Part shown: one piece after another, positions 1-8,925 of the stretch | Layout of the letters: each line of letters opens with the position of its first letter | Position numbering within the stretch: position 1 is the first letter of the stretch | Assembly (NCBI RefSeq): GCF_001028705.1 | Contig: NZ_CP011770.1 | Location: 3,479,807 to 3,543,806, forward strand | DNA from: Croceicoccus naphthovorans | Lineage (GTDB): Bacteria > Pseudomonadota > Alphaproteobacteria > Sphingomonadales > Sphingomonadaceae | Length of the DNA stretch: 64,000 nt | Direction: 5' to 3' | Made by a program: the position numbers and the translations under genes | The notes under the pieces: generated by a model | What the model was told of the DNA's origin: nothing | The model's database searches: none | The model's input: the letters and a program-made list of their open reading frames with translations, nothing else

Positions 1-12
1 AACAGGAGGAGC

Positions 13-1542
13 ATGATCCGGACACCCCGCATCACCCATGCATTATCCGTAGACCGCCGAGGACTGATCAAAAGCGCAGGCTTTGCTGCTGCAGGCTTTG
101 CCGCGTTCCCGCTTGCAGGATGCAAAGCGCAAGACGCATCGATGCTGGACAGCACTCCAGGGTCCAATCCGCTCGCTATACCGCCCTTGCAGAGTGGCGA
201 GATAGAGCAGGGCACGCGGGTTTTCCGCCTGTCTTTGACACCAGGCCAGAAGGAATTCGTCCCCGGTGTTGCTTCGTCCACCATCGGCATCGACGCACCC
301 TATCTGGGACCGACGCTGGAAATGCGCCGGGGCGAGCGGGTGCAGTTCCATATCGACAACAATCTGGCCGAAGGCGCTACGGTCCATTGGCATGGTTTCG
401 AACTTCCTGCCGCAGCCGATGGCGGACCGCATCAGTTGATCCGTCCCGGTGAACGCTGGAGCCCCTCTTTCGAAGTTCGCCAGCGGGCCTCGCTCTACTG
501 GTATCATTCGCACTTGGAGCGCAAAGCCGGGCCGCAGGTCTATGCCGGGCTCGCCGCGCCGATCTATGTTCGCGATGACGAGGAAGAGCGCCTCGACTTG
601 CCGAGCGACTATGGCGTCGACGACATTCCGCTGATCGTGCAGGACCGCGTGATCGATGGGTTCGGCCGGTTGGTGTACCCGCTGAGCATGCACACGCGGA
701 TGATGGGCATGCGCGGGAACCGGATATTCGTCAACGGCACTGAGAATGCCGTGTTCGACGCACAGACAGGCCAATTACGGCTGCGCATCCTCAACGGATC
801 GAACGCCCGCTTCTACGATTTCTCGCTCGAAGGTGATCGTTCGATGCAACTGATCGCGAGCGATGGCGGCTTGCTCGATCGTCCGCACATCGTCCGCTCG
901 GTCAGGCTCGCACCGGGGGAGCGCGCGCAGGTAATTATCGATCTCTCGGAAGGACGCCCGCTTCGCCTTCTTGCCAGCAGTCCCGAAATCGCCATGGGCA
1001 TGATGGGCGGACGCGGAATGATGGGTCGCGGCAATAGCGACGATGCTTCCGGAGACGTGTTTCAAATCCTCGATATCAGGCCGGCAAGTTCGGCCCAGCG
1101 CATCAGGGTGCCGACACAACTGGCATCGCTTGCGCCAACCGACCCGTCGTCAGCCGTCCGAACCCGGCGTTTCGTTCTCGACATGGGCATGATGGGCGGC
1201 GGAATGTCCATTAACGGTGCTGCGATGGACATGAATGTGATCAACGAACGTGTGCCGGTCGGCCAATGGGAAATCTGGGAGATCGCCAACCCTTCGATGA
1301 TGACCCATCCGTTTCATATCCATAATGTCCAGTTTCGTGTGATCGACCGCGATGGCCGAGCGCCCCCACCACTGGAAACCGGTTTGAAGGATACCGTTAT
1401 CGTCAACCCGCGCGAGCAGGTTCGCCTTCTCCTGCGTTTTGAAGAACACACTGACCCAGGGCTGCCCTACATGTATCACTGCCACATTCTCGAACACGAG
1501 GATGCTGGCATGATGGGGCAGTTCGTAGTCGTGCAGAGCTAG
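13..1542 (+). CDS. Multicopper oxidase (CueO/CopA-like), Tat-exported
   Basis: This 509-residue protein is a three-domain laccase-type copper oxidase, likely oxidising Cu(I) in the periplasm. All four copper-binding motifs are visible: HWHG, WYHSH, HPFHIH, and a C-terminal HCHxxxH followed by methionine, the type-1 site. The N-terminus has a twin-arginine motif (DRRGLIK, residues 14-20) and a lipobox-like LAGC ending at residue 37, so it may be a Tat-exported lipoprotein. Two methionine-rich stretches (MGMMGGRGMMGRG and MGMMGGGMS) resemble the Met-rich copper-donor segments of CueO and CopA. A strong ribosome site (AGGAGG) sits just upstream, and the YHS gene follows after 12 bases. Family assignment is secure; the substrate is inferred from the Met-rich segments and metal-binding neighbours. 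Confidence 0.95.
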   Translation: MIRTPRITHALSVDRRGLIKSAGFAAAGFAAFPLAGCKAQDASMLDSTPGSNPLAIPPLQSGEIEQGTRVFRLSLTPGQKEFVPGVASSTIGIDAPYLGPTLEMRRGERVQFHIDNNLAEGATVHWHGFELPAAADGGPHQLIRPGERWSPSFEVRQRASLYWYHSHLERKAGPQVYAGLAAPIYVRDDEEERLDLPSDYGVDDIPLIVQDRVIDGFGRLVYPLSMHTRMMGMRGNRIFVNGTENAVFDAQTGQLRLRILNGSNARFYDFSLEGDRSMQLIASDGGLLDRPHIVRSVRLAPGERAQVIIDLSEGRPLRLLASSPEIAMGMMGGRGMMGRGNSDDASGDVFQILDIRPASSAQRIRVPTQLASLAPTDPSSAVRTRRFVLDMGMMGGGMSINGAAMDMNVINERVPVGQWEIWEIANPSMMTHPFHIHNVQFRVIDRDGRAPPPLETGLKDTVIVNPREQVRLLLRFEEHTDPGLPYMYHCHILEHEDAGMMGQFVVVQS

Positions 1543-1554
1543 GAAGGACAGGCG

Positions 1555-1773
1555 ATGAGCAAGGGCGAGAGCGTGATCGAGGGTACTGCGATCAACCCGG
1601 TATGCGGCATGAGCGTCGCGATCGAAGGAGCCGAGCACATCGCGACGCGTGAGGGCGCGAAACATTATTTCTGTTCGTCGCGCTGCCACGACCAGTTCAT
1701 CAGCGATCCCGAGCTATATCTGTCGGGCGCGCATCCAGACGCCGTGGAGGATGTGCCCGAAGGCACAAACTAG
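1555..1773 (+). CDS. YHS-domain metal-binding protein
   Basis: This 72-residue cytoplasmic protein has a YHS domain over most of its length. It carries the INPVCGM motif near residue 16 and a downstream YFCSSRC cluster, the usual metal-ligand arrangement of the family. YHS domains occur in copper-transporting ATPases and as small stand-alone proteins in copper and silver resistance loci. It starts 12 bases after the multicopper oxidase stop, after a GGAAGGA ribosome site, so the two genes are very likely co-transcribed. A copper chaperone role is inferred from this context. Confidence 0.9.
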   Translation: MSKGESVIEGTAINPVCGMSVAIEGAEHIATREGAKHYFCSSRCHDQFISDPELYLSGAHPDAVEDVPEGTN

Positions 1774-1806
1774 ACCTGTCCCACGCATCCTGAACGCGTT
1801 ACTAAG

Positions 1807-2313
1807 TCAATCAGGCTCGACGTGCGCGAAGCGGACGAGAAGGATGGTTAGCGCGGGCACGATCGTCCACATCGCGATTGGTATCAGCGCCAGGCCCGTC
1901 ACTGGCTCGTGCGGCATCAACTCGCTGTAGCGCCAGCTCAGGAAACTGTTTGCCGGAAGCGATGTGGCGATCATTTCGACGGCGATTGCGACGACGAGCC
2001 CGAAGCCGAAATAGATCGCATAGGGTAGTTTGTCTGACTGCCAGGGCCACGCATGCCCGCCGCGCAGTGCAGCAAGGCTATAAGCTGTGAGCAGGATCAC
2101 GCCATCGCCCAGGCTTGCGATGCCGCAGCGAATGGTCTGCTCATAAGTCTCGAGATTGCCCGGCTTGAAAAACGGCATCTGGAAGATCTCCCAGACGAAC
2201 GCGATCAGGCTCCCGCAAAAAAAGATCAGCCAATGGGTTCTGGTCATTCTGCAGGCACGCCCGAATAGTCTGCGCCAGCAAATAGCAAGCGGCCGGATTT
2301 CCATTTCCTGCAT
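1807..2313 (-). CDS. Four-helix inner-membrane protein of unknown function
   Basis: The 168-residue product has about four hydrophobic segments: near residues 27-48, 65-84, 97-120 and 138-160. No catalytic motif or known family is recognised. It converges on the YHS gene, with 33 bases between the two stop codons. The start is uncertain: ATG at complement 2313 is used here, but an internal ATG at complement 2250 (MTRTHWL) directly before the first membrane helix is also plausible. Confidence 0.7.
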   Translation of the reverse strand: MQEMEIRPLAICWRRLFGRACRMTRTHWLIFFCGSLIAFVWEIFQMPFFKPGNLETYEQTIRCGIASLGDGVILLTAYSLAALRGGHAWPWQSDKLPYAIYFGFGLVVAIAVEMIATSLPANSFLSWRYSELMPHEPVTGLALIPIAMWTIVPALTILLVRFAHVEPD

Positions 2314-2340
2314 AGCGCCTTCGCTGCCCCAAAGCCTGGA

Positions 2341-2628
2341 TCAGTCATGGTTTTCGCGGCCCTCCGCCTTGGCCATGCGAGCAGCGCGTTCGAGAAACTT
2401 CCGCATGTCACCTGCTGCCAGTTCGGTAAGCGGATGCCGGCTCGCCTCGGGGCGCGGTTCGATCATGTCCGCACGCTTTCTGATCTGGTCGATCTGTTCA
2501 TCGCTGGCCCCGGACAAAAGGCCAAGAACTATGTTCTCGAGAGTAATGAGGCGAATGCGCATTTGCACCAGCTCGGCATGATCGGGCTCCGGAATATCCC
2601 AGCTGCCGTCCTCATTGACCGTGCTCAT
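2341..2628 (-). CDS. Small conserved protein, paralogue of the gene at 4317
   Basis: The 95-residue acidic/helical protein has no recognisable catalytic motif. Its central block (LRxRxxxLENIVLxLLSxAS, then a P-R-P-(D/E)-A-(S/T)-(R/Q)-H-P-L-T segment) recurs nearly unchanged in the protein at 4317-4655, so the two are paralogues. Both flank the Met/His-rich periplasmic genes. The heptad-like leucines in the shared block suggest a helical or coiled-coil interaction segment. Function unknown. Confidence 0.7.
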   Translation of the reverse strand: MSTVNEDGSWDIPEPDHAELVQMRIRLITLENIVLGLLSGASDEQIDQIRKRADMIEPRPEASRHPLTELAAGDMRKFLERAARMAKAEGRENHD

Positions 2629-2852
2629 GACTGCTTCTCCGACGGCTCTATTGGCACCATGATATTCCCCATTCGACTTTATCGACCTCTCTCAAAAAGG
2701 GTGGCCGAAAAACAGCATCGCTGCAACCGGCCGTGCTACGGCCTACCCGCCCCACCGCTTCTGCGAATTGTTTGAGGGGAAGGGCCGTCTGCTGCGTATA
2801 GACAATGAATGCACATGGCATTCACCGCAAAACCGACTAAGGGAATTCGACA

Positions 2853-3242
2853 ATGAGACGCACAGTTCTTGCTTTCGCGCTCGCCACCGGCCTGACAGCC
2901 ACTCCGGCATTGGCCCAGCAACAGCACGACCACGGAGCGAAAGCTACTGCACAGCAGCAGGGTCAGGCGGGCCACATGATGCAGGATTCGGAGGCCATGA
3001 CGGCCCATCGCGCGAAGATGGATGAAATGCGCGCGCTTATGCAGCAGGCGCGCGCGACAAGCGATCCTGCCGAACGCCAGAGGCTGATGGCCGAACATCG
3101 TGCAAAAATGCAGGAGCACATGTCGGGCATGATGCAGGGCGGCAATGCCGATATGATGGCGGCCTGTCACCAGCGCATGATGATGATGCACGATATGATG
3201 GAGCAGATGGCTGCCCGTCAGGACTTGGCGCAAGACGACTAG
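2853..3242 (+). CDS. Met/His-rich periplasmic protein, probable copper binder
   Basis: This 129-residue protein begins with a clear Sec signal peptide (MRRTVLAFALATGLTATPALAQ, cleavage after about residue 21). The mature part is full of Met and His: QQHDHG, GHMMQ, HMSGMMQGG, CHQRMMMMHDMMEQM. Such composition is typical of small periplasmic copper- or silver-binding proteins. It is helical in character and could also resemble the CpxP/CnrX-like metal-sensor group, but no LTxxQ motif is seen. A ribosome site (AAGGG) precedes the start. It is transcribed divergently from the gene at 2341-2628, so both promoters should lie in 2629-2852. Confidence 0.8.
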   Translation: MRRTVLAFALATGLTATPALAQQQHDHGAKATAQQQGQAGHMMQDSEAMTAHRAKMDEMRALMQQARATSDPAERQRLMAEHRAKMQEHMSGMMQGGNADMMAACHQRMMMMHDMMEQMAARQDLAQDD

Positions 3243-3527
3243 CAAGTGGTGGTCCGGGCGAACGTTGCGATCATATTCGGTTCAAACCGTATCGGTCTCT
3301 GATTTGGCGGGGATAGCGCACGCAGGTTCATCGCTGGAATGGAATGCTGTTCGCCGGGCTCGGTCTGGCGATGGCCTATCTGGCGAGCCGGGCCTCCGAT
3401 AGCCGGACTCCGCTTCGTACCGCAATCTTGATCATGGCGGCTCTCGACTTGTTCAGGAAGTTCTGGGCCGCGAACTTGAGCCTGGCCCAGACCACCTTGG
3501 TATCTCTTGGCTTTGAAGGATTGAATG

Positions 3528-3914
3528 ATGCGTAGATCGAACTGGAGCGCGGTTGTCGCCCCTCTTGCTGCGGCGACACTGGCGATGGGGCTCGCCGCCT
3601 GTGATCAGACGCAGGATACAACAACTGAAGCGGATGCCTTGCCGCTGTATACAGCTCCACCGACCAAGAGCACGGTCCCGGGCGAAGGCGAGAAAGACAA
3701 CGCTGCTTCTGCCGCTAGAGAGGCCAATTCGAACCGGTCGGCTCAAGCTTCTCCTGCCGGGAGGCAACCAGACCGACCGGCAACCGCTCCGATGGGAGCG
3801 CCATCGCCTGCGACCGCACGCGCGCCGACGGATGCCCAGCCAACACAGGCACCCGATCCGCATGAGGGTCACGATATGCCATCGATGTCGGACCACGACA
3901 TGGACGGGATGTGA
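3528..3914 (+). CDS. Lipoprotein with C-terminal His/Met metal-binding tail
   Basis: The product has an N-terminal membrane segment ending in a lipobox (LAAC, Cys about residue 25), so it should be lipidated. The middle is a low-complexity Ala/Pro/Thr/Ser linker. The last 20 residues contain HEGHD, a Met-Ser repeat and DHDMDGM, a probable copper-binding tail. Two ATGs lie side by side at 3525 and 3528; the GAAGGA site at 3515-3520 is better spaced for the second. It lies among copper genes and was probably recruited for periplasmic metal capture. No catalytic domain is visible. Confidence 0.75.
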   Translation: MRRSNWSAVVAPLAAATLAMGLAACDQTQDTTTEADALPLYTAPPTKSTVPGEGEKDNAASAAREANSNRSAQASPAGRQPDRPATAPMGAPSPATARAPTDAQPTQAPDPHEGHDMPSMSDHDMDGM

Positions 3915-4169
3915 GCGAGCATGGTCCCGTTTCAGAGAGTATGGACCGTCACAGGGGTCTCGTGATGCCCATAATCCGCCTCGAAGCTTTCATCACACGT
4001 TCCGGCATGCCGATGCCCGCTCGATGTATCGATTTTCAAGAAAGGCGAGCGTTCAGGTGAAGGGAACAACCGAGCCCGTTTCCCGGCCGGTTGTCGTCTC
4101 TTCACCAATAGAATGGCGGCCCCGTCTCCCCCCGAGCCCTGCGGGTCGCAGGTATCCCGGGGCCGTTCA
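3915..4169. other. Non-coding stretch before a hairpin
   Basis: With the hairpin and leader that follow, this makes a gap of about 400 bases between coding regions. I see no convincing gene in it: the open frames lack ribosome sites and recognisable protein content. Confidence 0.5.
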
Positions 4170-4212
4170 GGAACCCCGCGCTTGACCCAACCCTAGGCGC
4201 GGGGTTCCGCTT
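4170..4212 (+). terminator. Terminator-like hairpin
   Basis: A perfect 12-base inverted repeat (GGAACCCCGCGC at 4170-4181 and its complement at 4197-4208) encloses a 15-base loop and is followed by GCTTTTC. The stem and short T-run fit a Rho-independent terminator for the rightward copper genes. The T-run is weak, so it could also be a palindromic repeat element. Confidence 0.55.
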
Positions 4213-4316
4213 TTCTGGTACACTGGGTCTCGAGCGCTGGTTTCGACTCGTTTTGGCGAAAAGGCTGCAGTGCCTTGCGGGCTTGGACACCACTGTCTCT
4301 GGAAGGAGGACTTGTT

Positions 4317-4655
4317 GTGACTAGAAGAATGAAGGACACAGCGCTGTCCCGCTGGGAAGACGAAGGCGGAGCATTGCCATGCGGCCCCCAGGAAGCGCTC
4401 GCCGCTGCTTGCGAGGAAGAGGATATTCCCGCACTTTCGGATACCGAGCTGACCCAGCTGCGTATTCGGGTGATCGCTCTTGAAAACATTGTGCTCAGTC
4501 TGCTGTCGAAGGCAAGCGATGCGCAGCTTGAGCAGGTCGCTGCCATGGCCGACCTTATCACGCCGCGACCGGACGCCACGCAGCATCCCCTGACGATCCA
4601 CGCAGCAACCCAGATGAACCAGCTGGTGGAGCGCGCTGGGCATTTTCGTTCCTGA
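4317..4655 (+). CDS. Small conserved protein, paralogue of the gene at 2341
   Basis: The 112-residue protein shares its central segment (LRIRVIALENIVLSLLSKAS followed by ITPRPDATQHPLT) with the product of complement 2341-2628. The best start is the GTG at 4317, seven bases after a strong GGAAGGAGGA ribosome site; an upstream ATG at 4275 and an internal ATG at 4329 are less well placed. No membrane segment or enzyme motif is seen. Function unknown. Confidence 0.75.
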   Translation: MTRRMKDTALSRWEDEGGALPCGPQEALAAACEEEDIPALSDTELTQLRIRVIALENIVLSLLSKASDAQLEQVAAMADLITPRPDATQHPLTIHAATQMNQLVERAGHFRS

Positions 4656-4856
4656 GCCAAACTGGAACTCTCTGCGTCGAATAATTTCTCGGCAGGTCAT
4701 GGCTAGATGTGTTGGTATGCCAGACCATACACTTGGCGCATTCGAATGCTGGAACGGCACTGAGTTCTGCGTTCGAGCGAATTTGGCGACCCGAAGCCTG
4801 CGCAGACCGAGGATACTGCCTAAATTGCCAAGCCGTTCGAGAGGAGTATTCCCGCT

Positions 4857-5582
4857 TTGAAGAAAACCGAGACCGAATGGACCGGCGAGATAATGCTTGG
4901 TGTAGGCTGGGCTCTGCTGGATGCACAGGTTGGCGACAACCGGCCCCACAGGCACGTGGCGCATCAAGTGAGTCTGGCGCTTGCAGGGACAGTCAGCGTC
5001 ATTGGCACTGCTACGATGGATCTCGCAGAAGGTGCCGCAGTACTGGTGCCGGCGGGATTCGAGCATAGCCTACAGCCATCGGGGGCCGCCCTCCGCTCGC
5101 TGTATGTCGATCCAACCTTCCGCGGGGTACGCGACCTCGACCGGCTTACCGGCTTAATGACGCTGACGGCGGTTGAATCGAACTCTTTGGCAGCCATCCG
5201 ATCTAGTCAGGATGCTCAACTTTGGATTGAAACCTTTCTGCGCAAAGGAGCCGTAACGCGGATTGATCACCGGCTTGGGCCAATTCTCGATAATCTGGAC
5301 CCTGGTACTTCCCCGGCCGAGTTGGCGCGCATCTTGGGAATTTCGACAACCCGTTTGCGCGAAATCTCTGTTCGTGATTTTGGAGTGCCGACGACCAAGC
5401 TTTTGCAGTGGCTCCAAGTCCAAAAAGCGATCGAGGCCTTCGATCTCTCGCACAATCTGGCCGAAGCAGCGGCGGCCGGAGGGTTTTCCGACCAGGCGCA
5501 TTTTACGCGCCGCCTTGTTGAGTGGTTTGGTGTGACACCGTCGCGCGGCCTCGCAAGGCTCAAGATAACGACATTTCGCTGA
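4857..5582 (+). CDS. AraC-family transcriptional regulator with cupin sensor domain
   Basis: The 241-residue protein has an N-terminal cupin-like domain (about residues 25-85, with HRHVAHQ and a glycine-rich VPAGFEHS turn) and a C-terminal AraC-type double helix-turn-helix. The second helix-turn-helix is visible as LAEAAAAGGFSDQAHFTRRLVEWFGVTPS near residues 205-233. The start is a TTG, supported by GAGGAG at 4841-4846. It lies 74 bases upstream of the interrupted hydroxylase in the same direction, so it may control that gene or the methyltransferase after it. The ligand cannot be told from sequence. Confidence 0.88.
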   Translation: MKKTETEWTGEIMLGVGWALLDAQVGDNRPHRHVAHQVSLALAGTVSVIGTATMDLAEGAAVLVPAGFEHSLQPSGAALRSLYVDPTFRGVRDLDRLTGLMTLTAVESNSLAAIRSSQDAQLWIETFLRKGAVTRIDHRLGPILDNLDPGTSPAELARILGISTTRLREISVRDFGVPTTKLLQWLQVQKAIEAFDLSHNLAEAAAAGGFSDQAHFTRRLVEWFGVTPSRGLARLKITTFR

Positions 5583-6400
5583 TGATCTCAGCGAAACATT
5601 CAATACTGCGCACGCTTAGCCAGCGTAACTCACCATCAGACCTGATGGAGTTCTGCATGGCAATTTTTCGATCCCTGTACGCACCTTTGTATTTCCTGGT
5701 TTTTCTAGGCAGCGCCACATTGATCATATCGAATGGTGTGTCACGGGGCTGGTTGATCCCTCTGTTTTTCGGTTCGGTTGCAGTGTCCCTGCTCGCAGAG
5801 CGTATCGCGCCGTTCGATGATCGCTGGAACTCGAGCCATGGCGACTCGCGGCGAGATATAGCTCATGCGTTCGTGAACGAAGGGTCGATCCTCATCTTGG
5901 TTCTCTTGTTGCCCATTATCGCGAGCTTCGTTCCGTGGCCTTCGGTTTGGCCGGATGCATGGCCGTTCTGGACGCAGGTTGTGCTCGCTATCATCATTCT
6001 CGATGTTGGCATTACGCTCACGCATTATGCCAGTCATCGAAACGCGCTGTTGTGGCGGTTCCACGCGGTCCACCATTCCGTCCGCCGGATGTACGGTTTC
6101 AATGGTCTTCTGAAACACCCCGTCCACCAGTTGATCGAGATTTCAGTCGGCGCTCTGCCATGGTTGCTTTTGGGTATCCCCACCGACGTCGCCGTTGTCG
6201 GGACGTTTGCGGTCGTGATCCAGCTGCAACTTCAGCACTCCAATGTCGATATGCGGATCGGGCTGCTTAGATATCTCTGGGCCGTTGCACCGGTGCACCG
6301 CCACCATCACCTCGCCTCCGAAACCGAGGGCAATTGACGTGACCCCCTGATTTTCCTCCAATTTGGATTAGAGTCCGGCCCTTACAGAAGGACGGACGAG

Positions 6401-6667
6401 ATGAAGAGAACGAGGTTTTCCGAAGAGCAGATCATCGGTGTGCTGAAGGAGGCTGAGGCGGGTGCGAAGACCGCTGACCTGGCCCGGCGACACGGAGTGT
6501 CGGAAGCGACGATCTACAACTGGAAGTCGAAGTATGGCGGGCTGGAGGTGTCCGATGCCCGCCGACTGAAGGAGCTCGAGAGCGAGAACGCGAAGCTGAA
6601 GCGGTTGCTCGCCGATGCCATGTTGGACCAGGCCGCGTTGAAGGATCTTCTGGCAAAAAAGTTCTGA
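6401..6667 (+). CDS. IS3-family OrfA (DNA-binding part of transposase)
   Basis: The 88-residue protein has the typical OrfA helix-turn-helix ([16 protein letters not shown], then [20 protein letters not shown]) and a C-terminal leucine-zipper-like helix ([17 protein letters not shown]). Its stop lies just after the A6G heptamer at 6655-6661, where ribosomes can slip by -1 to read on into orfB. Confidence 0.95.
   Translation: MKRTRFSEEQIIGVLKEAEAGAKTADLARRHGVSEATIYNWKSKYGGLEVSDARRLKELESENAKLKRLLADAMLDQAALKDLLAKKF
6655..6661 (+). other. Programmed -1 frameshift heptamer (A AAA AAG)
   Basis: Six adenines and a guanine lie at the end of orfA. Reading shifts from the orfA frame into the orfB frame, which is open from 6661 onward with no stop (continuing [18 protein letters not shown] before the first ATG of orfB). 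This is the standard IS3-family route to the OrfAB transposase. Confidence 0.8.
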
Positions 6668-6717
6668 CGCCCGCCGCCAAGCGGGAAGCTGTCGCTCATC
6701 TCCAGGCCTGCCACGGG

Positions 6718-7572
6718 ATGAGCGAGCGGCGGGCGTGCCGTGTCATCGATGCTGATCGCAAGAGCGTGCGTTACCGTTCCACCCGGGACGATGACGCCGA
6801 TCTGCGTGAGAAGCTGCGCGAGCTGGCCAACCAGCGTCGGCGGTTCGGCTATCGCCGTCTGCACATCCTGCTGCGCCGGGAGGGGATCATGATCAACCGG
6901 AAGAAGACCCAGAGGCTCTACCGTGAGGAAGGGTTGGCGGTCAGACGACGACGCAGTCGCAGGCGTGCTGTGGGCACGAGAGCACCTGCTCCGGTGCTGG
7001 CGCTGCCGAACCAGCGCTGGAGCCTGGACTTTGTTCACGACCAGATGGCTTCGGGAAGACGATTCCGGGTGCTCAACGTGGTCGATGATGTGACGAGGGA
7101 GTGCCTGGCAGCGGTGCCGGATACGTCGATCTCCGGGCGCCGTGTCGTGCGCGAACTGACTGAGCTGATCGCGCAGCGTGGCAAGCCCGGCATGATCGTC
7201 AGCGACAATGGCACCGAGCTCACCAGCAATGCGGTGCTGGCATGGTGTGGGGAGATCGGTGTGGAGTGGCATTACATCGCACCGGGAAGGCCAATGCAAA
7301 ACGCTTACGTCGAGAGCTTTAATGGCCGCATGCGGGACGAACTGCTCAATGAGACTTTGTTCCTCAGCATGGCTCACGCCCGCGTCGAGATCGCTGCCTG
7401 GGTGGAGGACTACAACCGGGAGAGGCCGCATTCTTCCCTCGACTACGACACCCCGGCGGCGTTCGCCGCCAAACTGGATAAGCAATGGCCAGCTTCGCTA
7501 CGCCCTACGGGCTCCGCTACGCAGCCCATTGCTTCAACCGCGCTCATGCGCAACAACGCGGTCCGGCTCTAA
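6718..7572 (+). CDS. IS3-family OrfB (DDE transposase catalytic domain)
   Basis: The 284-residue integrase-core protein has the expected motifs: [12 protein letters not shown] (first Asp), [10 protein letters not shown] (second Asp), and the catalytic Glu in [17 protein letters not shown]. It ends with the family segment [20 protein letters not shown]. It is probably produced mainly as an OrfAB fusion through the slip site at 6655. Intact in this copy. Confidence 0.95.
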   Translation: MSERRACRVIDADRKSVRYRSTRDDDADLREKLRELANQRRRFGYRRLHILLRREGIMINRKKTQRLYREEGLAVRRRRSRRRAVGTRAPAPVLALPNQRWSLDFVHDQMASGRRFRVLNVVDDVTRECLAAVPDTSISGRRVVRELTELIAQRGKPGMIVSDNGTELTSNAVLAWCGEIGVEWHYIAPGRPMQNAYVESFNGRMRDELLNETLFLSMAHARVEIAAWVEDYNRERPHSSLDYDTPAAFAAKLDKQWPASLRPTGSATQPIASTALMRNNAVRL

Positions 7573-7814
7573 TCCCAGCTGGGGGAAAGCTGGGGGTCAC
7601 GTCACAATGTCAATTTCGGCCTCTTTTTCACCATTTGGGACCTGCTTCTTGGCACGGGCAAGTTTGTCTCGAGCGCGCATATAAGATCCGGAACCGTCGG
7701 CCTCGCTGGTGTGGAATCTTATCCCGAGACGTATCTGGCTCAGCTAACCGAACCGTTTAGAACGCGGCAGCCCTCACCCGAGACTGGCCCGGTACGAAAC
7801 GAAGGGCAAGCGTG

Positions 7815-8488
7815 ATGGCCGAGCAGACAAACTACACGCCGCCTGCGGGTTACAGCTTCCTGACGCCACTTTACGACATTGGTGTCCGGCTCACGACCCG
7901 CGAGGCCAAATGGCGCAAGACACTTGTCGGGCTCATCGCGCCGAACGACAACGATGTTCTACTCGATGTCGGAGCCGGAACGGGCAGTCTCTCGCTGCTC
8001 ATAGCGCCGGCGATGCGGCGATCACCTATTTGGGGATCGATCCGGACGGCGATGCTATCGAGATCGCTCGCGCGAAAGCGCGGCGCGCGGGCATAGACGT
8101 CGAATTCAGGCGCGCGATGATGTCCGCAGATGCGGTCGCGGCCTGGCCTACACCGAGTATCGCAACGCTTTGCCTTGTTCTCCATCAGGTGCGCCTCGAC
8201 GAGAAGATGCGGCTTCTAAGCGAGATCCATTCCGTGCTCGAACCGGGCGGTCGCCTGTTCGTTGCGGACTATGGAGAGCAAACCTCGTGGATCATGCGTA
8301 AGCTTTTCAGGGCAACGATTCAGCAGCTGGATGGAATTGCAGATACGCAGCCGAATGCGGATGGGGTGCTCATCCCGTTGATGTCCAGAGCCGGTTTCGT
8401 CGAGGTCCGGGAGCTCAGAAAATTCAACACAGTCACCGGTTCGATATCGATAATCAGCGCGATGAAGCGAGCGGAAGAACCTTGTTAA
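7815..8488 (+). pseudogene. Class I SAM-dependent methyltransferase, frameshifted
   Basis: The first frame (from ATG 7815) gives the SAM-binding motif VLLDVGAGTGSLSLLIA, then loses homology. The rest of a normal methyltransferase (ITYLGIDPDGDAIEIARAKA, GGRLFVADYG and a C-terminal GFVEVRELRKF) follows in the -1 frame to 8488. The switch lies near 8010-8020 and is best explained by one missing base. The start overlaps the stop of the hydroxylase (GTGATG), suggesting translational coupling. Substrate unknown; a lipid or quinone-like target would fit the neighbour. Confidence 0.85.
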
Positions 8489-8577
8489 TCAAACAGGATT
8501 TTGGGCGCAGCAATGCGCGGTGACGGCAAGATGGGGCCTGCGCCCGCTTTCATTGCGCCGGCGTGACCGGAAGTGAA

Positions 8578-8925
8578 ATGGGCAAGAAATTGAGATTGTT
8601 TTTGATTTTGCTGGCTTGGTCTGGCGCCATTGGCGGCATGATCGATGGATTGATTACGCTATATGCAGCGTGGGAGATCGCAAAGGATGCAAATATTGGC
8701 ATCGGGGTTACCGTTGAAACCCACATCTCCATGCATTTGCCAATTCTGTATTTCCTCAAGGAGGTTGGCTACGCGCTTGCACCGAATGCGCTCATCGATT
8801 GGATCTTTGCCCTTCCGGCTCTCCTGTATTTCCCCTTTCGCGTGCTTGTGAATTTGCTCTTCGGTTGGATCATGTTGACATGGGCGAACCGTCTGGAGGT
8901 TGCCGAAGGGGATCTTGCGGCGTGA
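8578..8925 (+). CDS. Small membrane protein of unknown function
   Basis: The product of about 115 residues has two or three hydrophobic segments (LFLILLAWSGAIGGMIDGLI near the N-terminus, and ALPALLYFPFRVLVNLLFGWIML near the C-terminus). The ATG at 8578 is preferred because of the GGAAG at 8569; a GTG at 8563 would add five residues. No motif recognised. It follows the broken methyltransferase by about 90 bases. Confidence 0.65.
   Translation: MGKKLRLFLILLAWSGAIGGMIDGLITLYAAWEIAKDANIGIGVTVETHISMHLPILYFLKEVGYALAPNALIDWIFALPALLYFPFRVLVNLLFGWIMLTWANRLEVAEGDLAA

Larger units (their letters stand above)
6335..7604 (+). mobile_element. IS3-family insertion sequence, IS407-type
   Basis: This 1270-base element is bounded by inverted ends beginning TGACGTGACCCCC on the left and its complement on the right. 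Similarity between the ends continues inward for about 40 bases with mismatches. It is flanked by CAAT direct repeats (6331-6334 and 7605-7608), a 4-base target duplication typical of the IS407 group. It carries overlapping-frame orfA and orfB with an A6G slip site. It inserted into the hydroxylase gene in the same orientation. Confidence 0.93.
5657..7815 (+). pseudogene. Fatty acid hydroxylase / sterol desaturase family gene, split by an IS3-family element
   Basis: The left part encodes a membrane di-iron hydroxylase with the histidine boxes HYASH, FHAVHH and HRHHH. Reading stops after EGN because the IS begins at 6335. The right part resumes at 7609 in the correct frame (VNFGLFFTIWDLLLGTGKF, the usual C-terminal segment of the family) and stops at 7813-7815. 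Removing the IS and one copy of its CAAT target duplication gives one uninterrupted protein. The start ATG at 5657 is chosen for the GGAG at 5648; ATGs at 5582 and 5645 also lie in frame. The intact enzyme would hydroxylate a membrane lipid or carotenoid-like substrate, but here it is surely inactive. The stop overlaps the start of the following methyltransferase, suggesting an original operon. Confidence 0.93.

Noticed and set aside
43..774. Long open frame opposite the multicopper oxidase
   Set aside because: It lies wholly antisense to a gene with all copper motifs, and the product has no protein-like pattern; it reflects GC-rich codon bias.
3344..3535. 63-residue open frame between the Met/His-rich genes
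   Set aside because: It has a short hydrophobic start but no ribosome site and ends inside the lipoprotein start. It could be a remnant, but I cannot support it as a gene.
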